Below are positions 1 through 9,163 of a stretch of DNA of 64,000 bases, piece by piece; within the stretch, counting starts at the first letter, position 1, and the number at the start of each line of letters is the position of its first letter. The notes below the pieces were generated by a model, which did not search any database, had not been told where the DNA came from, and saw only the letters and a list, made by a program, of their open reading frames with translations. The stretch covers positions 62,001-126,000 of the forward strand of contig QOZR01000003.1 in assembly GCA_003576685.1 (NCBI GenBank). The letters are read 5' to 3'. Origin of the DNA: Virgifigura deserti. Lineage in GTDB: Bacteria; Pseudomonadota; Alphaproteobacteria; Dongiales; Dongiaceae. A program made the position numbers and the translations under genes.

Positions 1-992
1 CCATGAAGCGCGCCGCCGACGCCGCGGTCCAGCGCGAGCTTCGCGCAGCGCACGGCATCGATGACAACACCAGCCGAGTTCGGCGAATCCCACACTTCGA
101 GCTTGAGCTCGCAATTGAGCGGCACGTTGCCGAAGGTCGTGCCCTCCATCCGGATGTAGCACCATTTGCGATCGCCGAGCCACGGTACATAATCGCTCGG
201 GCCGACATGGGCGTCCTTGTCCGAAAGCGGATAATCGAGCTGGCTCGTCACCGCGTTCGTCTTCGAGATCTTCTTCGACTCCAGCCGTTCCCGTTCGAGC
301 ATGTTCTGAAAATCGGTATTGCCCCCGAAGTTCAGCTGATAAGTCCGATCCAGACGGACGCCCCGCTCGCGAAACAGGTTGGTCAGAATCCGATGAACGA
401 TCGTCGCGCCGACCTGCGACTTGATGTCGTCGCCGATGATCGGCAGGCGCCGCTCGGCGAACCGCTGGCTCCATTCCGGCCGAGACGCGATGAACACCGG
501 GATGCAGTTCACGAAGGCACATCCCGCCTCGAGAATCTGCTCGACATACCATCGGGTTGCCCGCTCCGCCCCGACCGGAAGATAGGAAACCACCACATCC
601 GTGCGGGTCCGCCGCAGAATGTCGGCCACGTCGTCGGGAAGGCCGTCGGCCTCGGTGATCGACTGACGCAGGTACTTGCCCAGCCCGTCGAGCGTTCTGC
701 CGCGATGGACGGTGACCCCCGACAGGGGAACATCGGTGAATCTGCAGGTGTTGTTAGGCTCTGCGAAGATCGCCTCGGACAGATCCGCGCCCACCTTGGT
801 CGCATTGATATCGAAGGCGGCCGAGAACTCGATGTCCCTGACGTGATAGCCACCCAGGCTGACATGCATCAGCCCCGGAACCACGTCCGCCTCGCTCGCG
901 CCCCCGTAGAACGCCACACCCTGCACGAGAGAGGATGCACAGTTTCCCACCCCCACGATGGCAACGCGAATTTTCCGACCGCTCATCGACAT
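1..992 (-). CDS. ino1: Inositol-3-phosphate synthase (3' end cut by window edge)
   Basis: NAD-dependent enzyme that converts glucose 6-phosphate to 1D-myo-inositol 3-phosphate in the cytoplasm, the first step toward inositol and inositol lipids. Translating the complement from the ATG at 992 (or the ATG two codons later at 986) gives about 330 residues open to the window edge. The N-terminus carries a Rossmann motif, [16 protein letters not shown], and the middle contains [11 protein letters not shown] and [12 protein letters not shown], which are hallmark segments of the shorter archaeal/actinobacterial-type synthase (about 365 residues). Only the last few dozen residues should be missing. 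The reading frame on the other strand across this region is a shadow. The family call is confident; the exact start is not. Confidence 0.9.
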   Translation of the reverse strand, partial: MSMSGRKIRVAIVGVGNCASSLVQGVAFYGGASEADVVPGLMHVSLGGYHVRDIEFSAAFDINATKVGADLSEAIFAEPNNTCRFTDVPLSGVTVHRGRTLDGLGKYLRQSITEADGLPDDVADILRRTRTDVVVSYLPVGAERATRWYVEQILEAGCAFVNCIPVFIASRPEWSQRFAERRLPIIGDDIKSQVGATIVHRILTNLFRERGVRLDRTYQLNFGGNTDFQNMLERERLESKKISKTNAVTSQLDYPLSDKDAHVGPSDYVPWLGDRKWCYIRMEGTTFGNVPLNCELKLEVWDSPNSAGVVIDAVRCAKLALDRGVGGALH

Positions 993-1393
993 GCCTCGCA
1001 GTCTCGACTGTGCGCCCATTGGTTCTCGTGCCCCGAGAAGGCCGTCATGCATCACCGCCGGCGTCGCGCGGGAGAGGCTCCATCACCCTCCGGGGGGATG
1101 TCGGCGGGATTGACCGGTAGAGCATGCTGGAGTTTCGGAAAGACCTGCGCGCCGGCATTGTTGCGGGACCCCTTTGCATTTCTCACCCACGCATCCGCCG
1201 CTGTAATAAACAAGAAACCGGACGCAATGGTTCCATCGATCGGCATACCGGGATTTTGCGCTGCCCCCATCCAGCGGCCCAATTCTCCTGGTTTTCTTCC
1301 GCCCGGCTGGCTTTGGTTCGGCTTATTTGCCGGCCTCGCGCTTCGGTACCGGCAAAGGTTGTCGTGGGCGGGTCAATTGCGAGAAGGGCGGCG
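993..1393. other. Intergenic region, no gene seen
   Basis: About 400 bp between the inositol-phosphate synthase start and the end of the secreted hypothetical gene. It must hold the promoter of the synthase, read leftward. A 76-codon frame on the minus strand (1052-1282) has no recognisable features or ribosome-binding site and is not called. No hairpin terminator or repeat stood out. Confidence 0.4.
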
Positions 1394-1834
1394 CTAGGGA
1401 ACGGCCTTGGCCTCGCTCAGGCGCTCGAAGCATTGCGCCGAGTTCCCCGCCTCCTCTGCCTTTATGGCCTCGGTGAGCAAGGCCTCCATCCGGGTCCGCT
1501 GCTCCGCCGTGAGATCGTCCACCGGCTGTTCGGTCGACGGTGGCGCGACCTCGGGAGCGGTCGGCATTTGGGATTCCGTCTCCGGCGCATCCATCACCAT
1601 GTCGCTGTCACCGGCCGGCGGCTCGATCACTCCCTGCGAGGGCGCAAGCTCGTCTGTCCCGGTCATACCGCGGGACTCCATTGTGACCGGCGGCTGAGGC
1701 CATTGCAGCTCATAGGACTGTGCCAAGCGCTCGGCCTCATCGCGGCAGGATTCCGCGGACGCTTGGTTACCGAATGCAAGCAGCGCAGTTGCGGCCAGCG
1801 AAAGAAATCTCGAAAGAATTTCAACGGATCGCAT
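1394..1834 (-). CDS. Secreted hypothetical protein
   Basis: A 146-residue protein that I do not recognise. The start at 1834 is chosen because it gives a clean signal peptide (MRSVEILSRFLSLAATALLA, then ASAES); the longer open frame upstream overlaps lon and reads as Arg/Ser-rich shadow sequence. After the signal comes a short region with two cysteines (SCRDEAERLAQSY and, near the end, AQCFERL), separated by a Pro/Glu/Ser-rich linker. The C-terminal 40 residues are predicted helical (MEALLTEAIKAEEAGNSAQC). It starts 10 bp after the lon stop and could share the lon transcript. Likely periplasmic; function unknown. Confidence 0.6.
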   Translation of the reverse strand: MRSVEILSRFLSLAATALLAFGNQASAESCRDEAERLAQSYELQWPQPPVTMESRGMTGTDELAPSQGVIEPPAGDSDMVMDAPETESQMPTAPEVAPPSTEQPVDDLTAEQRTRMEALLTEAIKAEEAGNSAQCFERLSEAKAVP

Positions 1835-1844
1835 TATCTCAAAC

Positions 1845-4283
<2,439 letters not shown>

Positions 4284-4301
4284 CTTATGAACCGCTCCCT
4301 C

Positions 4302-4706
4302 TCACTGCTTGCGCAGCGTCAGCACCAAGCATCCATTGGCCAAATCCCGCCGCCCGATCTCCAAAGGAATGGACGGCAGGGCAATGCGTCGCTCGAACCG
4401 TCCGTAGGGGACTTCAAGACGGTGAAGCGCAGCGGCGCGCACCTCGGCGGGGATCCGTCGCTCGCCCGCAACGATCAGCGTGCCACCGTCGACAATGACC
4501 TCCACATGATCCCGCTCGACGCCCGGCAACGCGACCAGGATCCACAGTTCCCGCTCGGTCTCGAAGACATCTACGGGCGGCTCCCAGCTCGGCCTTTGCG
4601 TCGGCGACCGTCCGAGTTGGAAGAACTGCCGGTGCAGGCGTTCCGCCCGGTCGATCATCTCGCACGCTTCGACCCACATCCAGGCTCCGGGATCACGCGG
4701 CGGCAT
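4302..4706 (-). CDS. Hsp20/alpha-crystallin small heat-shock protein
   Basis: A 134-residue small heat-shock protein that holds unfolding proteins in a refoldable state. The alpha-crystallin domain starts around PPVDVFETERELWILVALPG (about residue 43) and includes VEVIVDGGTLIVAGER. The family normally carries a C-terminal I-x-I/V tail; here the protein ends at NGCLVLTLRKQ, right after the last beta strand, so the tail is absent and oligomer assembly may be limited. The start has a strong ribosome-binding site (AAGGAGG, 6 bp upstream). It directly precedes lon, which fits a chaperone-plus-protease stress pair. Confidence 0.93.
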   Translation of the reverse strand: MPPRDPGAWMWVEACEMIDRAERLHRQFFQLGRSPTQRPSWEPPVDVFETERELWILVALPGVERDHVEVIVDGGTLIVAGERRIPAEVRAAALHRLEVPYGRFERRIALPSIPLEIGRRDLANGCLVLTLRKQ

Positions 4707-4920
4707 TGGACCTCCTTACGCTCAAGACATAGTGACCGAACGCCACTCCGGTTCGGCTTCCCGACAACCCGCGATCGGAAGCGCATGGTCGGGGAGCGCC
4801 ATCGTCCGCAAGCCCGTCGGATCATCGCCCTGTGGATCGCGAATGCGGGCGGGCGATAAGGGATCAACGTCGAACGACGGCTCGGAGTTTCATCACGACC
4901 ACCATCGCTGTCCGTTACTC

Positions 4921-5973
4921 TCATCGAAGCGCCGCAGTACCGGCGTCGACCTGCGAGAAATGTCGCGCCCGTCGCTTGCCGCCGAGATAGCCGAGGCAAA
5001 GGATTGCGACGGCGAGTCCGGCCATCGACGCGGCGGCCGCCATTCGGAGCTTTGTCGGCTCGAACCGCAACACCGTCGGTGAAGCGCGAGCATCGAAGCG
5101 ACCATGCGCTCCATAGTCACCGTCCATCGGCGCGAACAGGTTGTCCGCGCGGTCTGCAGAGTCCGGCTCGTTCGATTGCTGCCCGTCATAGGCCTGCGAC
5201 GCCAACATGTGGTCGAGCCAGTGGGGAAGAACCATGTCGCCGACGATGGCCTTCACGGACGGGATGCCGACCCAAAGCTCGCGCGGGGTTTTTGCCGCAG
5301 CCTCCAGAATCGCGGCTGCGACCGCCTCCGGCTGGTGGATCGGCGGCACCGGCTGCGGCCGCATCGGCATGCGGTTCCGGCTCCAATCGAATTGTGGCGT
5401 GTTGACGGCCGGCAGTTGAACCATCGTCAGCCGAATGTTGCTGCCGTCGTGGATCAGTTCGCTTCGCAGCGAGTTGGTAAAGCCGCGGATGGCGTATTTC
5501 GCGCCGCAGTAGGCGGATTGCAGCGGGATGGCGCGGTAGGACAGCGCCGACCCGACTTGGACGATGGTGCCGCGGTCCCGACGGCGCATCCGCTTCAGCG
5601 CGGCCATCGTCCCGTACACCTGGCCGAGATAGGTCACCTCCGTGACGCGACGGAACTCCTCAGGCGTCATCTGGCTCACCGGCGAGAAAATGGTGACCAT
5701 CGCCACATTCACCCAGATATCGATCGGGCCGTTCTCCCGTTCGGCTTGCTCGGCAGCCCGCTCGACAGCCTCGGCGTCGGCGACGTCGGCTTGGAGCACG
5801 AGCCCCTGTCCGCCGGCGGCCTCGACCTCGGCCCTGGCGCCGGAAAGGCCGTCCGCTCCGCGCGCTATGAGCCCGACGCGACAGCCGAGACGGGCGAATG
5901 CCACCGCCGTCGCACGGCCAACACCGGCCGACGCGCCGGTCACCACCACATGGCATCCCCGCAATGACTGCAT
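4921..5973 (-). CDS. SDR-family oxidoreductase with C-terminal membrane anchor
   Basis: A 350-residue short-chain dehydrogenase/reductase. Residues 1-200 are a classical SDR: cofactor motif TGASAGVGRA near the N-terminus, and catalytic Ser followed by YCGAK (the YxxxK motif). The conserved NNAG is altered to VNVAM, a change seen in some bacterial SDRs. Beyond the catalytic domain there is an unusual extension ending in a hydrophobic segment (MAGLAVAILCLGYLGG) followed by basic residues, so the enzyme is probably membrane-tethered. The ATG at 5973 is chosen because an EcfG-type promoter places the transcript start near 6004, which would leave the alternative ATG at 6003 without a leader. Substrate unknown. 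Confidence 0.88.
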   Translation of the reverse strand: MQSLRGCHVVVTGASAGVGRATAVAFARLGCRVGLIARGADGLSGARAEVEAAGGQGLVLQADVADAEAVERAAEQAERENGPIDIWVNVAMVTIFSPVSQMTPEEFRRVTEVTYLGQVYGTMAALKRMRRRDRGTIVQVGSALSYRAIPLQSAYCGAKYAIRGFTNSLRSELIHDGSNIRLTMVQLPAVNTPQFDWSRNRMPMRPQPVPPIHQPEAVAAAILEAAAKTPRELWVGIPSVKAIVGDMVLPHWLDHMLASQAYDGQQSNEPDSADRADNLFAPMDGDYGAHGRFDARASPTVLRFEPTKLRMAAAASMAGLAVAILCLGYLGGKRRARHFSQVDAGTAALR

Positions 5974-6009
5974 CGCACGATCCCATTTTCCGTAGCCCCT
6001 CATGAAGAG

Positions 6010-6034
6010 AACGGGATCGCGCCGCCGGTGTTCC
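6010..6034 (-). promoter_or_regulatory. EcfG-type (general stress) promoter for the SDR gene
   Basis: Read on the minus strand: GGAAC (6034-6030), 16 bp, then CGTT (6013-6010). This matches the alphaproteobacterial EcfG consensus GGAAC-N16/17-CGTT. The -10 element lies 36 bp before the SDR start codon. Confidence 0.6.
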
Positions 6035-6281
6035 CGCCGGTGCTCCCGAGCATTCCGCCGAAACAATCCTTCACAGGGCACGGCGACGTGGCGGAGGCGG
6101 CGCGCTCGGCGAGGCCGGATCGTTCCAACGGGCACGCGCGATATCAATCCCTCACGGCAGAGCGAGTATTACTGTTGGCTTCAGCAGAAAATGCTACATG
6201 ATGCGGACAAGCTGCCGCGCTCGCAGTCTTACCGATGCGAGATGCGGTGGCTTGGTGCATATAAGATGGAAGGAAAAATTC

Positions 6282-6518
6282 ATGGCAAAGCGGACGGCAT
6301 CAACGAAGGGCCGGCGAAACGAACCTAAGAGCAAGAGCCCGAAGAGTGCGAAGAGTACGAAGAGCACCAGGACGACAAAGAACGCCAAGGTCGCCAAACC
6401 CAGGAAGACGGCCGGGGCAACGGCCAGCCGCGCCCGTACCGACGTGGAGATGAGCACGAGCGTCTTGGAAGGCCCGATGAAGTCGCTGATCGCCGAGGCG
6501 CTGATGAAAAGGAAATAG
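6282..6518 (+). CDS. Small Lys/Ser/Thr-rich basic protein
   Basis: A 78-residue protein starting at the ATG at 6282, preceded by GAAGGA as a plausible ribosome-binding site. The first 50 residues are low-complexity and very basic (repeated KSPKSAKSTKSTRTTKNAK-like units), recalling the C-terminal tail of histone H1-like bacterial nucleoid proteins. The last 25 residues are ordinary and predicted helical (MSTSVLEGPMKSLIAEALMK). It is divergent from the SDR gene and sits in a stress-type neighbourhood. A DNA-binding or nucleoid role is inference from composition only. Confidence 0.6.
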   Translation: MAKRTASTKGRRNEPKSKSPKSAKSTKSTRTTKNAKVAKPRKTAGATASRARTDVEMSTSVLEGPMKSLIAEALMKRK

Positions 6519-6810
6519 CGGGACCCGTGGGATTGGCGGGTTCGTGCGTTGCTCTTCGCACGGCGATAGCGGCCATTGCTTAGCGCGATGATTCTTCATC
6601 TCGCGCTGGCGCCCGCAATCCCATGATGCTGATTCGCCGCACCGTCAGCGGCGCAACGGAGCCTTCGCGTTCACCGTCCGCCGCTTACCCGCCGCTGTAC
6701 TTTTTCAGGAACTCGGAGGATCGCCGGCGGCCGAGCCACAGGGCCGGGCGGAGTGCATCACCTGGTCGCACCGTGATCGCTTGACCGGCTCCTGCGGCCG
6801 GGAGCGCCGC

Positions 6811-7335
6811 TCAGTCCTCTCCGACCGCGTGCTTGCGCCCCGCAGCCGGGCCGAAGAAGCGCTGCCACGCCCTCTCCTTCATATCGGGCCAAAGCAAATC
6901 GTACTGCTTCGATGTCAAGATCCCGTAATGCGACATCAGCTCTTCAGCGAGAGCCAAGCACATCGGCTTCTCGACCTCCAGCCATGTATCGAACTCCCAG
7001 ACGATCCCTTCGTCTGCGAGTTTTTCGGTCGGCAGGAAGACCTCGGCCTCGACACGGCTGGTGGCGGTTGCGACAGTGAAGGTGCGCAACGCATAGTCAT
7101 CGGACTCGTAGAACTGGATCCTGTCGATATCGGCCGTCGTCAGGCCATCGACCAGAAACCCATCCACCTGTCCTCCCGGATGCGGCATGATGATCGGAAA
7201 GGACTCGTCACAGGCCCGCCGACGCTCGAACCCCAAAATTGCGGCCGGCGTGAACACGAGATCACCGATGTCCCGCCCGACCACGAGGCGGAGCAGGTCC
7301 AGATCCATCAGGCTACCGAAGAAGAACATTCGCAT
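6811..7335 (-). CDS. Gamma-glutamylcyclotransferase/AIG2-like family protein
   Basis: A 174-residue protein whose N-terminus, MRMFFFGSLMDLDLL, matches the substrate-binding YGSL-type loop (here FGSL) of the gamma-glutamylcyclotransferase fold; these proteins release 5-oxoproline from gamma-glutamyl substrates or have related roles. The start at 7335 is supported by AAGGAAGGATC about 7 bp upstream, and sequence further upstream does not look coding. The middle contains VDGFLVDGLTTADIDRIQFY and YESDDY, typical of the fold. The frame stays open for 42 codons past the stop. Exact substrate unknown. Confidence 0.8.
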   Translation of the reverse strand: MRMFFFGSLMDLDLLRLVVGRDIGDLVFTPAAILGFERRRACDESFPIIMPHPGGQVDGFLVDGLTTADIDRIQFYESDDYALRTFTVATATSRVEAEVFLPTEKLADEGIVWEFDTWLEVEKPMCLALAEELMSHYGILTSKQYDLLWPDMKERAWQRFFGPAAGRKHAVGED

Positions 7336-7963
7336 CCGTGATCCTTCCTTCAATCCGAGACGGCAAGCCAATCCGGCGGGCCTCTCCGCCGAACGCGAAA
7401 ACATGGCTTCACCCTGCAGGGGCGCGATTCGAATGTCGGGAACGCCGCTTGGCCGCGAAAGGACACCGGACGCCAGCGTCGCGGTTATCCTTTCAATATC
7501 GAGCGATTCCGGGGATTTAGCCCCCGCGGCTCGCAGCAACCAATCACTTCCCCGATCGGAACCGGCAATACCCTGCCGAGTAAACCAAAAGAGGCCGCGT
7601 TACGTCGTTGCATAACCACCAGGGGCCATAGGCACGTGCGAATACGTCCACCGCGAAAATAATGGAATCGCGTCCGAAAATGCAAGGGCCGGAGAGGATA
7701 TTAATTCCCCTTTGCCGTGGGCTGCGTTAACCGTCCCGCACGGCAGGGAGGACCGTTCAAGGCGCCCATCGCCCTCCAATGGGAAGTGTAGATCCGGAAC
7801 AGTCACGCCCCTTCGATGCTAGGCTGGCTGGCCACCCGCGACCGCCGCCGCACCGCCAGGATCGGACGTCCAGTTCGCGCAGCGTGTTGCCTCGATCGGG
7901 ATCGTCGACAGGTATTACGGACAGTCCTTTGACTTGTGCGTCGCTCGGCATCCGCCATTCACG
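7336..7963. other. Long intergenic region, no gene seen
   Basis: About 630 bp with several short overlapping frames on both strands, none with a convincing start, ribosome-binding site or recognisable protein. The part near 7360 must hold the promoter of the cyclotransferase-like gene. No tRNA-like fold or strong hairpin was found by eye. Confidence 0.35.
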
Positions 7964-8452
7964 TTAGCGACGCGCCGGCGGCTCCTTCTCTTCAACAGAG
8001 CTCGTCTCGGAGCGGTCGCCCGCCGGCACGGTGAAGACCTGCGCTCTCTGCGGTTCGAAGTCGTCACCCTCCCAGGTCTCGCCGGTGCCCGCGTTCGCTT
8101 CCGCCATTCGCCCGGCGATCGAGCGGTCGGAGAAGTCCTGCGATGGCAACCGGGTTCCGGTGAGTTCGGATTGCCGCGCACGCTCGCGCATGGTGGCGGC
8201 GATCAGCCAACCGATGCTGATCGTAGCCAGGAGAGCCGGGACGGGATTGTTCTTCACCGCAATACCAAAGGTCGAGACGCCGTTTGAACGGCGGAAGTAA
8301 TCAATAGCCTGTTCGAAAGCTTGCCCCGGCGTAAGCCTGTCGAAGATCCGGTCAAGCGTATCGTCGATCTCCGCACGAGTCTGACCGATCTCGCGTTCGA
8401 TTTCGGCTGCGCTTTTTCCGCTGTTGTCTTTTTCCTGATTGGACTCGGCCAT
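7964..8452 (-). CDS. DUF3618 domain-containing membrane protein
   Basis: A 162-residue protein. Residues 1-50 form the DUF3618 signature (SAAEIEREIGQTRAEIDDTL, then RIFDRLTPGQ), followed by one hydrophobic segment (NPVPALLATISIGWLIAATM) and a charged tail. Its ATG overlaps the stop of the upstream holin-like gene (TAATG), so the two are translationally coupled. The longer frame upstream is a shadow of the holin-like gene. DUF3618 proteins commonly sit with DUF1469/holin-like proteins in alphaproteobacteria, where they are thought to be envelope stress proteins; the biochemical role is unknown. Confidence 0.85.
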   Translation of the reverse strand: MAESNQEKDNSGKSAAEIEREIGQTRAEIDDTLDRIFDRLTPGQAFEQAIDYFRRSNGVSTFGIAVKNNPVPALLATISIGWLIAATMRERARQSELTGTRLPSQDFSDRSIAGRMAEANAGTGETWEGDDFEPQRAQVFTVPAGDRSETSSVEEKEPPARR

Positions 8453-8841
8453 TAGAATCTCTCCCGGGCTAGTTCGGTGTCTTCCTGAACCGATTCCATG
8501 GTCCGTCGAGGCGCCAAGTTCTGCGCCTTCAGGTCGCTGCGCCCCTTCAGCAGGAGAACGATGCCGATGAGCGCGACGCCCCCGCCGACGAGAAGCGACG
8601 CCAACCATGGTTCCATTACCGCCGAAAGCGCCACCACCGCGGCTTGCAACAGAATCAAAAAGCCCGCGAAGGCCAGCGCGCCGCCAACCGCCAACGAAGC
8701 GACCGCCGATCCGACCTGAGATGCCTTCTCGGACATCTCCGTCTTTGCCAAGTCCACCTCCTGGCGCACGAGTCCGCTCGTCTCTCGCGTCAATTCCGCG
8801 AAGAGAGATCCGAGAGAGCGGCCTTGATTGTCTGACTGCAT
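8452..8841 (-). CDS. Phage holin family (DUF1469-type) membrane protein
   Basis: A 129-residue protein with an amphipathic N-terminus (SLGSLFAELTRETSGLVRQE) followed by two transmembrane helices (about residues 44-72 and 78-98) and a short charged tail. This is the organisation of the actinobacterial Holin-X/DUF1469 family, which despite its name is chromosomal and not tied to phage here. It is the first gene of a two-gene unit with the DUF3618 protein, behind a match to the EcfG promoter. Probably an inner-membrane protein of the general stress response. Confidence 0.82.
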   Translation of the reverse strand: MQSDNQGRSLGSLFAELTRETSGLVRQEVDLAKTEMSEKASQVGSAVASLAVGGALAFAGFLILLQAAVVALSAVMEPWLASLLVGGGVALIGIVLLLKGRSDLKAQNLAPRRTMESVQEDTELARERF

Positions 8842-9163
8842 CAGAGCCCTCCATCCGGTAATCGTCCGTGTTCGGGGCGACCTCGGGAGACCATGCGGTT
8901 CCCACCTGCTCCGGGCACGCTCGACAGCGGTACGGAACGAGGCCCTCCCTCTCCTCTAAAATGGCAGAGCCGCCCTGACAGCGTTGTGTTCAGGCGACGA
9001 TCTCGCCCCACCATCGAATAAGGTAACGTGTGGCGGAACGCGCAGTTCCGCCCGCATCGATGCCGTCTCGACACGGCGCCTTGGGAATCGAAGTCCCGGG
9101 GAAGCGAAGTTCCGTCTCTCTGATGAAATGCGACCGGGTTATTGCCGAATCCGCGGCCGGCCG
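8842..9163. other. Intergenic region with stress promoter, no gene seen
   Basis: About 320 bp between the histidine kinase stop and the holin-like gene, both leftward. It contains the EcfG-type promoter at 9025-9049, which would give a leader of about 180 nt. No other feature recognised; the 108-codon minus-strand frame across it is not protein-like. Confidence 0.4.
9025..9049 (-). promoter_or_regulatory. EcfG-type promoter upstream of holin/DUF3618 pair
   Basis: On the minus strand: GGAAC (9049-9045), 16 bp, CGTT (9028-9025), a full match to GGAAC-N16/17-CGTT. The distance to the start codon at 8841 is long (about 180 nt), so a second, nearer promoter is possible. Confidence 0.5.

Noticed and set aside
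1052..1282. 76-codon minus-strand frame upstream of the synthase
   Set aside because: No ribosome-binding site, no homology recognised and a weak composition; treated as noncoding.
3..1397. 464-codon open frame on the plus strand
   Set aside because: It is antisense to a clear inositol-3-phosphate synthase frame and its translation is rich in Arg, Pro and His with no recognisable domain, typical of GC-rich shadow frames.
7485..7967. Several short frames in the 7.3-8.0 kb gap
   Set aside because: Mutually overlapping on both strands, no start signals, no conserved motif; nothing decides for any of them.
8452..8841. Prophage origin for the holin-family gene
   Set aside because: No other phage genes nearby; the DUF1469-type family is chromosomal and paired with DUF3618.
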